DNA from: Chloroflexota bacterium
Lineage (GTDB): Bacteria; Chloroflexota; Anaerolineae; Promineifilales; Promineifilaceae
Direction: 5' to 3'
Length of the DNA stretch: 58,640 nucleotides
Assembly (NCBI GenBank): GCA_022616275.1
Contig: JAKEFB010000077.1
Coordinates: 1-58,640 of the forward strand
How positions within the stretch are numbered: the stretch's first letter is position 1; each line of letters begins with the position of its first letter. The notes under the pieces are model-generated. The model ran no database searches. It had not been told where the DNA came from and was given only the letters and a program-made list of their open reading frames with translations. Shown one piece after another: positions 17,300 through 25,660 of the stretch. The position numbers and the translations under genes were made by a program.

Positions 17300-18355
17300 C
17301 TACGACGCCAACAGGCGGCTGCTCTCGCGGATAATCAACTCCGGTTGCAGCAAGGTCACATTGGGAACGACTTGATCCTGGTTTTGTTGCGGCCGCTTCA
17401 CCATTTGAATCATCTGGTCCAGTTCCATAACAGCCTGAGCGCCTGCTTCCTGCAATCGCTGGCGAACGGTGGTGAGGGGCGGCCAGAAATGAGCCGACTC
17501 TGGAATGTTGTCTACACCAACTACTGAAAGGTCTTCAGGCACGCGCCGTCCTAGCCGGTGTGCCGCATATAAGATGCCTAGTGCCATTTGGTCGTTGCTG
17601 GCAAAGACGGCGTCCAGGTCCGTGTTTTGCGCTAATAATTGATGCAGGCCCCGCTCACCACTTGGCGCGTTCCAATCTCCCTCGACCATCAGCCGGTCGT
17701 TGACCTCCAGGCCATGCACCGTCAGTGCCTCCTGCCAACCCCGTTGCCGTTCCCTGGCCTCCCACCAGGTCAACGGGCCGGTGACGATGCCGATACGCCG
17801 GGCGCCAGTAGCCAGTAAATGCTCAGTGGCGAGATAGCCAATCGCCTGATTATCAATGCCGACAATAGGCACAGCGGTTGGCTTGGTCATGCCGCGAACG
17901 AATATCATCGGTACCGGAAAATCCAGACTTTTCTCTTCCACCCAGGCGCGATTGTCCTCATACTCTGGGACAGCCCAAATGATGCCATCTACCTGGCGAG
18001 CCAGGAGGTTTCTGAACAGTTGCTCAATGTCGTCTGGGTTCGGCCGGTGCAGCAGGCTGAGGAAGATAGAATAACCCAGTTCATTGGCCTGCTTTTCAAT
18101 CCCGGCCAGGGTACGCGAGGGACCAAAATATTCCAGGCCGTAAGCTACCACGCCTAAAGTATGGCTGCGGCCCTGGATCAGGCTACGAACCAGAGCGTTG
18201 GGGACAAAGCCCAATTGCTTGATGACTTCTTCAACCCGCTGGAAAGTTTCAGGGGCCACATCAGGGCGGTTATTCAGAACGCGCGATACGGTTTGGGTGG
18301 AAACACCCGCCGCTCCAGCTACATCCTTAATAGTCACACGAGATTTTCGGATCAC
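17300..18355 (-). CDS. LacI family repressor 1
   Basis: The 351-residue protein starts with GTG 18355 (GGGGA about 11 bases upstream). Residues 7-55 are the LacI helix-turn-helix and hinge (VTIKDVAGAAGVSTQTVSRV, then VRSL with the minor-groove Leu), followed by a periplasmic-binding-protein-like effector domain (VDGIIWAVPEY, FASNDQMALGIL, VVGVDNIPES). The recognition segment STQTVSRVLN is identical in LacI-2. It lies 62 bases from a perfect palindrome that overlaps the divergent promoter, and it is the first gene of the leftward catabolic operon. It probably controls both directions, with a sugar as inducer. Confidence 0.92.
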   Translation of the reverse strand: MIRKSRVTIKDVAGAAGVSTQTVSRVLNNRPDVAPETFQRVEEVIKQLGFVPNALVRSLIQGRSHTLGVVAYGLEYFGPSRTLAGIEKQANELGYSIFLSLLHRPNPDDIEQLFRNLLARQVDGIIWAVPEYEDNRAWVEEKSLDFPVPMIFVRGMTKPTAVPIVGIDNQAIGYLATEHLLATGARRIGIVTGPLTWWEARERQRGWQEALTVHGLEVNDRLMVEGDWNAPSGERGLHQLLAQNTDLDAVFASNDQMALGILYAAHRLGRRVPEDLSVVGVDNIPESAHFWPPLTTVRQRLQEAGAQAVMELDQMIQMVKRPQQNQDQVVPNVTLLQPELIIRESSRLLAS

Positions 18356-18388
18356 AAATTTTAAGTTCCCCTACGGTCATTTTGAACA

Positions 18389-18417
18389 TTGACGTTATTT
18401 TGGAATTCTGCTATAGT
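18389..18417 (+). promoter_or_regulatory. Sigma-70-like promoter of the first ABC operon
   Basis: TTGACG (18389-18394), a 17-base spacer and TATAGT (18412-18417) make a near-consensus vegetative promoter pointing at the substrate-binding protein gene. The palindromic operator begins at the last base of the -10 box, so bound repressor would cover the transcription start. Confidence 0.8.
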
Positions 18418-18454
18418 GTTATCATTCCCGTTATTAATAACGGGAATGATAACA
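18417..18454. promoter_or_regulatory. Perfect 38-bp palindrome, LacI-1 operator
   Basis: The left half is TGTTATCATTCCCGTTATT (18417-18435) and the right half its exact reverse complement. The core TTCCCGTTA / TAACGGGAA is shared with the palindrome in front of LacI-2. Position between the repressor gene and the divergent transporter operon, directly after a promoter, marks it as the operator. Confidence 0.85.
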
Positions 18455-18521
18455 GTAACTCTTAGGATTTGCAACTACGAGTTTTTGTCACCTACAGGCC
18501 CGCAAGGAGGAGGAAAAATCC

Positions 18522-19853
18522 ATGTCGAAAATACAAAAATTGTCGCGCCGTGAGTTTGTGCGGTTGGCCGGATTCTCGGCCGCAGGCGCCATGCTGGCCG
18601 CTTGCGGCGGACGTGCTACCACCCCGGAGGAAGCAGCGGTAACGCTCCAGGCAACGAGTGCCGTTCCTACTGTTATTACGGAACGAAATGTGAGGGTTGC
18701 GGTCGGGGCTTGGGCGGAGCAGGGGATGAAAGACCTCCTGGCAAAACTAGATTTCACCAGGCAAACTGGGATCAACGTGGAGGTGGTTCTAAGAACCGAT
18801 ACCAAAGAAACGGAACTTACCCGTCTAGCCAGCGCTGTTCAGGCTGGTACCAGCCCTTATGACGTGATTGACTTTGAGGATGAGTTGACGACCTCTTTTT
18901 CCCAGGCCGGTTATCTCATTGGCCTGGACGACTTACTGCCCTCGGATTTCTGGGATGATTTTCCCCAGGCGATGATTGATAACCACCAGGTCTGGAGCAC
19001 GCACAACGACGAGCTTTTCCGGGTCTTGCACAACTGGGAAATGCCTTACTGGTTTTACCGGAAAGATTGGTTTGAGGAGAAAGGGGTTGCCGTCCCCACA
19101 ACCTGGGATGAAGTCAGGGCCTTGGGCGAGGTTTTCACCGACGAGGAAACTGGCGTGTGGGCCTCAGTAGATGGTCTGATTAAGGGCGCTTTTCTGAACG
19201 TTTACCTGGCCTGGATCACCAGGCAGGCTGGCGGCAGTCCATTTGACGTAGGTGAAGAGTACGCCATGGCCCTTGAGTATATTCATGACCTGATGTACAA
19301 AGACAAGGTTCTTAATCCTGCTTCCCTCCAAAAGGATTATAATCAACAAAATGCCGATTACCTTGCCGACAGAGTGGCTTTTATGCGCCAGTGGCCTTTC
19401 TTCTTTGACGTCGCCCGTAACCCAGACAATGCCGCCTGGTTTGCCGACGATAAAGTGCAAATTGCCTTGCCGCCGGCCGGGCCGGGCGGCCCACAAAACT
19501 CGACCTACGCCGCTGGCTGGGGCTTTGGTATCGTGAAAACATCACCCAACCTGGAAGAAGCCAAGGAACTGTTCAAGCTCCTGATTGACAAAAACACAGC
19601 CGTTGAAGCAGTCAAAACGAGCTTTTGGTTCTTAAGTGCCCGTCACTCTGTTCTGGAAGCCGCCGGTGGTGAAGGTGTGGCCGGTCCCTTGAAGATGTAT
19701 TCCGATGCTGGCGTCGTCGCCTTGCGCCCCCACCACCCTAGCTTTGTCGAGGCCTTGACCATCATCGAAGATACGGCCGCCGCCTTCCTTACGGACCAGG
19801 TGACGCTCGAAGAATCCTTACAGCAGGCCCAAGATCAACTGGCTACCCTTTAA
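18522..19853 (+). CDS. Sugar ABC transporter substrate-binding lipoprotein 1
   Basis: The 443-residue protein has a twin-arginine-like start (SRREFVRLAG, Arg9-Arg10) and a lipobox MLAAC with Cys28, so it is probably exported folded and lipid-anchored outside. The rest is a family-1 extracellular binding protein (TGINVEVVLRTD, PYDVIDFEDE, WYRKDWFEEKGVAVPTTWDE-like block, YAAGWGFGIVK). GGAGGAGG lies 8 bases before the ATG. It is the first gene of a five-gene rightward operon with two permeases, a GH127 enzyme and an epimerase, so arabinose-containing oligosaccharides are the likely ligand (inference). A strong hairpin separates it from the permeases. Confidence 0.9.
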   Translation: MSKIQKLSRREFVRLAGFSAAGAMLAACGGRATTPEEAAVTLQATSAVPTVITERNVRVAVGAWAEQGMKDLLAKLDFTRQTGINVEVVLRTDTKETELTRLASAVQAGTSPYDVIDFEDELTTSFSQAGYLIGLDDLLPSDFWDDFPQAMIDNHQVWSTHNDELFRVLHNWEMPYWFYRKDWFEEKGVAVPTTWDEVRALGEVFTDEETGVWASVDGLIKGAFLNVYLAWITRQAGGSPFDVGEEYAMALEYIHDLMYKDKVLNPASLQKDYNQQNADYLADRVAFMRQWPFFFDVARNPDNAAWFADDKVQIALPPAGPGGPQNSTYAAGWGFGIVKTSPNLEEAKELFKLLIDKNTAVEAVKTSFWFLSARHSVLEAAGGEGVAGPLKMYSDAGVVALRPHHPSFVEALTIIEDTAAAFLTDQVTLEESLQQAQDQLATL

Positions 19854-19859
19854 TCCCAG

Positions 19860-19891
19860 AGAAACCGGGTTTTCGAAAAACCCGGTTTCTT
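19860..19891 (+). terminator. Intercistronic hairpin after binding protein 1
   Basis: AGAAACCGGGTTTT (19860-19873) pairs perfectly over 14 bp with AAAACCCGGTTTCT (19877-19890) around a 3-base loop. Only a short T content follows, so it may act as a partial terminator or mRNA stabiliser that lets the binding protein be made in excess of the permeases. Confidence 0.75.
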
Positions 19892-19900
19892 AATCCTTTC

Positions 19901-20845
19901 ATGATGGAACAAGCTTATGCCCAACGTAAGGATTACCTGAAAGGGAGGTCCTCTCTCCTCACCTTGTCGAAGGCGACCAGGCGTCGCTATTTGCTTTTCC
20001 TTCTTTTGGTGGCCCCGGCTTTTTTGCTGCGCCTGACCACGGCCGCCTACCCCATTTTACAAACAATCTATCTGAGTCTTACCAACCTCAGCATCCTTCA
20101 AGGGGATAATGAGTTCGTCGGCTTGCAGAACTACCTGGCGATGGCCGACGATTACGGGGTACGGGGCGCATTGACTTTTACCATCATCTACGTCCTGGCC
20201 TCGACCATCCTCCAGTTGATCGTGGGGATGCTGATTGCCCTTCTGCTCAACGCTCGTTTTCAGGGAAGGACATTTGCCCGGACCATCAATCTCATTCCCT
20301 GGGCTATTCCCACCATCGTCGCCGGGTACACCTTTCGCTGGCTGCTGGACGACCAGTTTGGGCTGATCCCGCATTGGGTCTATTTGATCAGCGGGGAGCG
20401 AATGGTCACTTTTATTTCTCCGGGTGGGGCCAGGCTGGCCGTAGTCCTGATCCATGTCTGGAAGGATGCCCCGTTTATGGCGGTTGTCTTTCTGGCCGGT
20501 CTGCAAGGGGTGCCACCAGACTTGTACGAGGCGGCTACGGTTGACGGGGCAAACGCCTGGCAGCGCTTCTGGCGGATCACCATTCCGCTGATCATGCCGC
20601 TCACGATTACCATGGCTCTGTTTCGGATGGTGTGGTCACTAGCTGGTTTTGACCTGGTTTATGGGCTAACCTTTGGCGGTCCAGGCGTGGCCACTTCCGT
20701 TCTGGCTTTACAGGTTTTTCGGGAGGGTATCCTCTTCTTCAAGTTTGGCTTTGCTTCGGCCATCAGCGTGATTTTGCTCATGCTGGTGGCCATCATCGGG
20801 GTCGTTGGCCTGGGGCTATTTCGGCGCGCCGATGTGACCTATTGA
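19901..20845 (+). CDS. ABC sugar permease 1A (MalF/UgpA type)
   Basis: The 314-residue protein has a cytoplasmic N-terminus of about 28 residues and six membrane helices, with the EAA loop EAATVDGANAWQRFWRI near residue 215 that docks the transporter ATPase. It starts ATG ATG at 19901/19904 with no Shine-Dalgarno sequence, only 10 bases after the upstream hairpin, so translation is probably weak or coupled. It forms a heterodimer with the next gene product. No ATPase gene is nearby. Confidence 0.9.
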   Translation: MMEQAYAQRKDYLKGRSSLLTLSKATRRRYLLFLLLVAPAFLLRLTTAAYPILQTIYLSLTNLSILQGDNEFVGLQNYLAMADDYGVRGALTFTIIYVLASTILQLIVGMLIALLLNARFQGRTFARTINLIPWAIPTIVAGYTFRWLLDDQFGLIPHWVYLISGERMVTFISPGGARLAVVLIHVWKDAPFMAVVFLAGLQGVPPDLYEAATVDGANAWQRFWRITIPLIMPLTITMALFRMVWSLAGFDLVYGLTFGGPGVATSVLALQVFREGILFFKFGFASAISVILLMLVAIIGVVGLGLFRRADVTY

Positions 20846-20861
20846 TCGTGGGAGATGGGCG

Positions 20862-21725
20862 ATGACTACGTTACAGAAAAGGTTGCCCCAACGTGTTACT
20901 TATCAGTGGAATTCAGCAGCTACCTATGTGTATTTCATTCTCTTTACCGTCGTCGTCTTGCTGCCGGTCTACTGGCTGGTAAGGTCGGCATTGGCGAGCG
21001 CGGCCGACCTGAACAAGATCCCACCGATTTACTTTCCTACGCTGACTTTACAAAATTTTAGAACGCTCATCAACCAGGTCCCCTTCTGGGACTATACACG
21101 CAACTCGGTCGTCTTTGCCCTGGCGACGACCCTAGCTACCCTGGTCGCCAGCTTTCTAGCCGCTTACGCCTTTGCCCGCATTCATTTTCCGGGCAGCGGC
21201 ATTATTTTGTGGGTCCTGGTCTTATCTATGGCCCTGCCCGACGTGGGCACTATCGTACCGCTCTACCGGATGCTGGCGCGTTTGCAGCTTCTGGATACGA
21301 TTGCCGGTCTGACGTTGGTGCTCAGTAGCACCTTGACCCCGTTCACCGTATGGGTGCTGGTTTCCTTTATCAAACAGGTGCCCTATGAGATTGAAGAAGC
21401 AGCGATTCTGGATGGGGCGACGCTGCCGCAAATTTTCTGGCGCATCCTCATCCCTTTAACGGCCCCAGGGCTGGTGACGATGGGGTTGATTAACTTCGTG
21501 AATGCTTGGAATAATTTGCTTTACCCACTGTCCTTCTCCGTCTCTCCCTCCTCTAAAACCCTCAGCGTGGCGATTACGGAGGTTTTTGCCGGGTATTCCC
21601 CCTGGGGTAAACCCTGGGAATTGATCAGCGCCGTTGGGGTGACGATGGTCATCCCCATTGTGCTCCTGGTGCTGTTCTCGCAAAAAGCTATCGTGCGCGG
21701 CCTCACTGGCGGGGCGTTGAAGTAA
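20862..21725 (+). CDS. ABC sugar permease 1B (MalG/UgpE type)
   Basis: The 287-residue protein has six membrane helices and the EAA loop EEAAILDGATLPQIFWRI near residue 180, typical of the second subunit of sugar importers. It starts at ATG 20862, 16 bases after the first permease, with GGGAGATGGG in front. The GALK-type C-terminus (VRGLTGGALK) is the usual MalG ending. It acts in the membrane with permease 1A and a shared ATPase encoded elsewhere. Confidence 0.9.
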   Translation: MTTLQKRLPQRVTYQWNSAATYVYFILFTVVVLLPVYWLVRSALASAADLNKIPPIYFPTLTLQNFRTLINQVPFWDYTRNSVVFALATTLATLVASFLAAYAFARIHFPGSGIILWVLVLSMALPDVGTIVPLYRMLARLQLLDTIAGLTLVLSSTLTPFTVWVLVSFIKQVPYEIEEAAILDGATLPQIFWRILIPLTAPGLVTMGLINFVNAWNNLLYPLSFSVSPSSKTLSVAITEVFAGYSPWGKPWELISAVGVTMVIPIVLLVLFSQKAIVRGLTGGALK

Positions 21726-21755
21726 ATGTGATCTATTGATTCTCTTAGGTTGACC

Positions 21756-23639
21756 ATGCAAGTCAAGACAAATCTCACCCCCTTCGCCAGGTTGCGCACC
21801 CTACCCCCAGGCACCAGTATCATCACCGGCGGCTTTTGGGAAAGGAAACAAACGATCAACCGCCATGTCACCCTGCGGCACGGTTACCAGATGCTGGAAA
21901 AAGCTGGGAACTTCGATAACTTTCGCGTGGCGGCCGGACTCACCCAGGGAAAGTACAAGGGCCTCATCTTTAATGATTCCGACGTTTATAAATGGTTGGA
22001 GGCTGTGGCTTGCGACCTTGCCCTCCACCCGGACGCGGAACTCGAAAAAACGGCCGACGACGTTATCAGCTTACTGGTTACGACCCAGGAAAAAAACGGC
22101 TATCTCAATTCCCATTTCCAGACCACAGGAAAAGAGCGTTTTTCTGATCTAGAGTACGCTCACGAGCTATACTGCGCCGGGCATCTTATAGAAGCAGCCA
22201 TAGCCCATCGTCAGGCAACGGGCAAGCATAGCCTCCTGGAAGTCGCCCGTCGCTTCGCCGACCACCTCGATTCGGTTTTTGGTCCTGATAAACATCAGGG
22301 CACGAGTGGGCACCCGGAAATCGAACTGGCGCTGGTAGAGTTATACCGCGAGACGAGGGAGAGACGTTACCTGGACCTGGCGCTGTTCTTCGTCAATCAG
22401 CGCGGGCAGGGAAAAATGCGCGGCTTTGGCAGGTGGGGGCCGGCTTATCATCAAGACCGGGTGCCCATTCGGGAGGCGGTTGAGGTAGAGGGCCACGCGG
22501 TGCGCCAACTATACCTGAATTCAGGTGTTACCGACCTTTACCTGGAAACCGGCGAGCAAGCATTATTGGAGGCCATGCTGCGCCTGTGGCAGGACATGAC
22601 CACGCGCAAGATGTACCTTACGGGCGGGTTTGGCGCCCGTCATTCCGGCGAGTCATTTGGTGAGGCACATGAGCTACCCAGTCGCAGCGCCTATTGCGAG
22701 ACCTGCGCAGCCATTGCCGCGATGATGTGGAACTGGCGCATGCTGCTGGCAACCGGTAAGCCACACTTTGCCGACATCCTGGAACGGTCGCTTTACAATG
22801 GTTTCTTGAGTGGCTGGTCGTTGGATGGGCGGCGCTTTTTCTACGTCAACCCGCTGGAGAGCCTCGGCCGGGTCGAACGACAGGAATGGTACGAGTGCGC
22901 TTGCTGTCCGCCCAACGTCATGCGCCAGGTAGCGACCGTCGGCCATTACCTGGCTACCACGAGCACAGAAGGCATCCAGATTCACCACTTTACCTCGGCG
23001 CGACTGGCCGCCGCCATAAATGGTAGCCAGAAAGTTGTGTTGAGTCTGTCTACGGACTACCCCTGGAACGGCCGGATCCAGGTAACAGTTGAAGAAACCG
23101 AAGGCGGACCGTGGATCTTATCCTTGCGCATTCCGGCATGGAGTAGCAATGCGCAGGTATCCGTTAACGGCCGGCCGGCTGCCGAACCTGCCGGTGGCAC
23201 TTATGCGATGATTGAACGGGCCTGGCAGCCCGGCGACATGATTGAGCTTGACCTGCCAATGACACCCAGGCTGATCCGGGCACATCCCTACGTAGACGAC
23301 CTGCGCGGCTGTGTGGCAATTGAGCGCGGCCCCCTAGTGTATTGCTTCGAGGCAATTGACCAGGAGGCCGGCCTGAATCTTCGCCATACCAGCCTTTCAC
23401 CGGAGGTACGGCTACAGGCGCATTGGCGAGGAGATCTGCTGGGAGGCGTTGTTACCGTGGAAGCAGACGGCCTGGTGTCTGATCTGGATAACTGGACAGA
23501 CCTTTACTTGCCGCAAGAACTGGCGCATGTTTCCCAGAGGCCTGTTCGCCTCATCGCCGTGCCCTATTTTGCCTGGGCCAACCGGGGGCCAGGGGCATTG
23601 CGGGTCTGGATTCCGTGCCAGGATAGTGGGTGGGATTAA
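21756..23639 (+). CDS. GH127 beta-L-arabinofuranosidase
   Basis: The 627-residue protein (ATG 21756; a TTG two codons earlier is possible) carries the GH127 (formerly DUF1680) catalytic set. Numbered from the ATG, Glu299 lies 16 residues before Glu315, as in the Bifidobacterium enzyme HypBA1, and the zinc-thiolate site is Glu315, Cys317 (CETC), Cys383 and Cys384 (CCPPN). The all-alpha barrel is followed by two beta-domains ending VPYFAWANRGPG. There is no signal peptide, so it works in the cytoplasm on imported beta-L-arabinofuranosyl oligosaccharides, such as those from hydroxyproline-rich glycoproteins or pectin side chains. A decayed second copy lies at 34372-35330. Confidence 0.9.
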   Translation: MQVKTNLTPFARLRTLPPGTSIITGGFWERKQTINRHVTLRHGYQMLEKAGNFDNFRVAAGLTQGKYKGLIFNDSDVYKWLEAVACDLALHPDAELEKTADDVISLLVTTQEKNGYLNSHFQTTGKERFSDLEYAHELYCAGHLIEAAIAHRQATGKHSLLEVARRFADHLDSVFGPDKHQGTSGHPEIELALVELYRETRERRYLDLALFFVNQRGQGKMRGFGRWGPAYHQDRVPIREAVEVEGHAVRQLYLNSGVTDLYLETGEQALLEAMLRLWQDMTTRKMYLTGGFGARHSGESFGEAHELPSRSAYCETCAAIAAMMWNWRMLLATGKPHFADILERSLYNGFLSGWSLDGRRFFYVNPLESLGRVERQEWYECACCPPNVMRQVATVGHYLATTSTEGIQIHHFTSARLAAAINGSQKVVLSLSTDYPWNGRIQVTVEETEGGPWILSLRIPAWSSNAQVSVNGRPAAEPAGGTYAMIERAWQPGDMIELDLPMTPRLIRAHPYVDDLRGCVAIERGPLVYCFEAIDQEAGLNLRHTSLSPEVRLQAHWRGDLLGGVVTVEADGLVSDLDNWTDLYLPQELAHVSQRPVRLIAVPYFAWANRGPGALRVWIPCQDSGWD

Positions 23640-23666
23640 CAGGATTTACAAGAGGGTAGGAAAAGA

Positions 23667-24629
23667 ATGCGCGTTGTAATTATCGGCGGAATGGGTCACG
23701 TGGGGACGTACCTGGTGCCGCGCCTGGTTGAGGCCGGCTACGAGGTTATCAATATCAGCAGGGGGCGGCGGAGCCCCTACCAACCGCATGCAGCCTGGAA
23801 ATCGGTGCGGCAAGTGGTAGCCGACCGTGAAACGGAGGACAAAGCCGGCACTTTTGGACAGCGGGTGCGTGACCTGCGGCCGGACATCGTGATAGACATG
23901 ATCTGCTTCACCGCAACCAGCGCCAGCCAGCTTGTCGAGGCGCTCAACGGCGAGGTGCAGCATCTTCTGCACTGCGGCACGATCTGGGTGCATGGTCCAA
24001 CAGTCCAGGCGCCGCTCACCGAAGAACAGCCCCGTCGTCCCTTTGGCGACTATGGTATCCAAAAAGCGGCTGTTGAAGTTTACCTGTTGAACAAGGCGCG
24101 GCGCAACGGATTTCCCGCGACAATTCTGCATCCGGGGCACATCGTAGGGCCGGGGTGGGTGCCTTTGAACCCGGCTGGCCACTTCAACCCGCAGGTGTTT
24201 GCCAGCCTCGCCCGAGGAGAAGAAGTAGCCCTGCCCAACTTTGGGATGGAAACCGTCCACCATGTCCATGCCGACGACGTGGCCCAGGCCTTTATGCAAG
24301 CTATCTTCCACCGGAGCGTCGCAGTGTGCGAGAGCTTCCACACCGTTTCGCCGGCCGCGCTGACGCTACGCGGCTACGCCGAAGCCATGGCTGCCTGGTT
24401 CGGCCAATCAGCCAACCTGCGTTTTCTGCCCTGGGAAGAATGGCGAACGACCGTTTCTGAAGTCGAGGCGGCCGCTACTTGGGACCATATTGCTCACAGC
24501 CCATGTTGCAGCATCGCCAAAGCCGAACGACTGCTGAATTACCGGCCGCGCTATACCTCACTCCAGGCTGTCCAGGAAGCAGTGAGTTGGTTGATTGAAC
24601 ATGGCGTCATTGATGTCAGTAACCAGTAG
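23667..24629 (+). CDS. NAD-dependent epimerase/dehydratase family protein (extended SDR)
   Basis: The 320-residue protein has the Rossmann start VVIIGGMGHVGTYL, the active-site pair Tyr and Lys in DYGIQKAA (about residue 130) and a HPGHIVGPG block, as in sugar-nucleotide epimerases and 3-beta-HSD-like enzymes. AGGAAAAG precedes ATG 23667. As last gene of the arabinoside operon it may act on a sugar or sugar nucleotide; the substrate is unknown. Its stop lies 2 bases from the stop of the convergent dehydrogenase gene, leaving no room for a terminator. Confidence 0.8.
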   Translation: MRVVIIGGMGHVGTYLVPRLVEAGYEVINISRGRRSPYQPHAAWKSVRQVVADRETEDKAGTFGQRVRDLRPDIVIDMICFTATSASQLVEALNGEVQHLLHCGTIWVHGPTVQAPLTEEQPRRPFGDYGIQKAAVEVYLLNKARRNGFPATILHPGHIVGPGWVPLNPAGHFNPQVFASLARGEEVALPNFGMETVHHVHADDVAQAFMQAIFHRSVAVCESFHTVSPAALTLRGYAEAMAAWFGQSANLRFLPWEEWRTTVSEVEAAATWDHIAHSPCCSIAKAERLLNYRPRYTSLQAVQEAVSWLIEHGVIDVSNQ

Positions 24630-24631
24630 CC

Positions 24632-25660
24632 TCACGGCTTTAGCAAAATTTTTCCGACCGGCTCGCGTCGGCTGCATAGCAACTCAAAGGCGCTGGCATA
24701 TTCCTCAAGAGGAAAAGTATGGCTGATAAGCGGCCGCACGTCTAGCAACCCGGCCGCGATCCGGTCCAATGTCTCGACAAAGACGGCCGATGGATAGGCA
24801 AAGATACCCTGGAGACGTAAATCGTTGAGGCAGAAAAGGTCCGACTCCAGGGCCACCTTCTGGCCCCCACCGCTAATACCGGCCAGGACGACGGTGCCGC
24901 CCCGCCGGGCCAGCCCCAACGCCAGGGGAACCGCCGCCTGGCTACCGGCCGCTTCAAAGACCACGTCTGCCCCTCGGCCTTCGGTGGCGTCGCGCACGAA
25001 CGACAACGGATCCTCGCCAACCGTCAGATAATCGGTTGCGCCCATCGTCCGTGCCAGCGCCTCATTATTCCGGTCCAGCCCCACCGCCACCAGGCGCTGC
25101 GCTTTGAACAGCCTGGCCCAGGCCAGGCCCAGCAGCCCCACCGTCCCTGGCCCGACGACGACCACCGTATCCCCCGGTTGTACGCTGGCCCGCTGGAGGC
25201 CGTGCCCGGCGCAGGCGGCCGGTTCGCACAGGGCCGCCACCTCAAAGGGCAGGCTGTCTGGGAACGAGTGAGCCAGGTCGGCGCGCACCGCCACGTACTC
25301 GGCGTAGCCCCCCGGCAAGGTAAAGCCAAATTCGTTGTAGCTGGCGCAGAGGTTGGTCTGGCCGCGCTGGCACCAGAAGCAGGCGCCGCAAAAGTTGTGC
25401 CCTTCCACGGCCACCCGCTCGCCGGCTTGCAGCCCAACCACGCCTGGTCCCACTTCCACGATTGTCCCACACCACTCGTGGCCGGGAATAACCGGGTAAC
25501 GGACATAAGGCGCCGGCCGCGTACCTTCCAGGATTTCCACGTCACTCATACAGATACCAACGGCTGCCACCCGCACCAACACCTGCCCTTCATCAACTTG
25601 CGGCCGGGGCTGCTCACTATACGCCGCCTGGTGAGGTTTACTGATCACCACTGCCTTCAT
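24632..25660 (-). CDS. Zinc-dependent sugar/polyol dehydrogenase, copy 2
   Basis: The 342-residue paralogue of the gene at 16246-17274 is the same length and alignable without gaps. It keeps the catalytic ligands in GICMSD (Cys37) and GHEWCG (61-66), the structural Cys set in CGACFWCQRGQTNLC and the coenzyme loop GPGTVGLLG. It ends the LacI-2 operon and starts inside the stop of the GH2 gene (ATGA), so the two are translationally coupled. Both operons therefore carry the same oxidation step, which argues that the dehydrogenase acts on a sugar common to both, perhaps galactose or arabinose (inference). Confidence 0.88.
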   Translation of the reverse strand: MKAVVISKPHQAAYSEQPRPQVDEGQVLVRVAAVGICMSDVEILEGTRPAPYVRYPVIPGHEWCGTIVEVGPGVVGLQAGERVAVEGHNFCGACFWCQRGQTNLCASYNEFGFTLPGGYAEYVAVRADLAHSFPDSLPFEVAALCEPAACAGHGLQRASVQPGDTVVVVGPGTVGLLGLAWARLFKAQRLVAVGLDRNNEALARTMGATDYLTVGEDPLSFVRDATEGRGADVVFEAAGSQAAVPLALGLARRGGTVVLAGISGGGQKVALESDLFCLNDLRLQGIFAYPSAVFVETLDRIAAGLLDVRPLISHTFPLEEYASAFELLCSRREPVGKILLKP

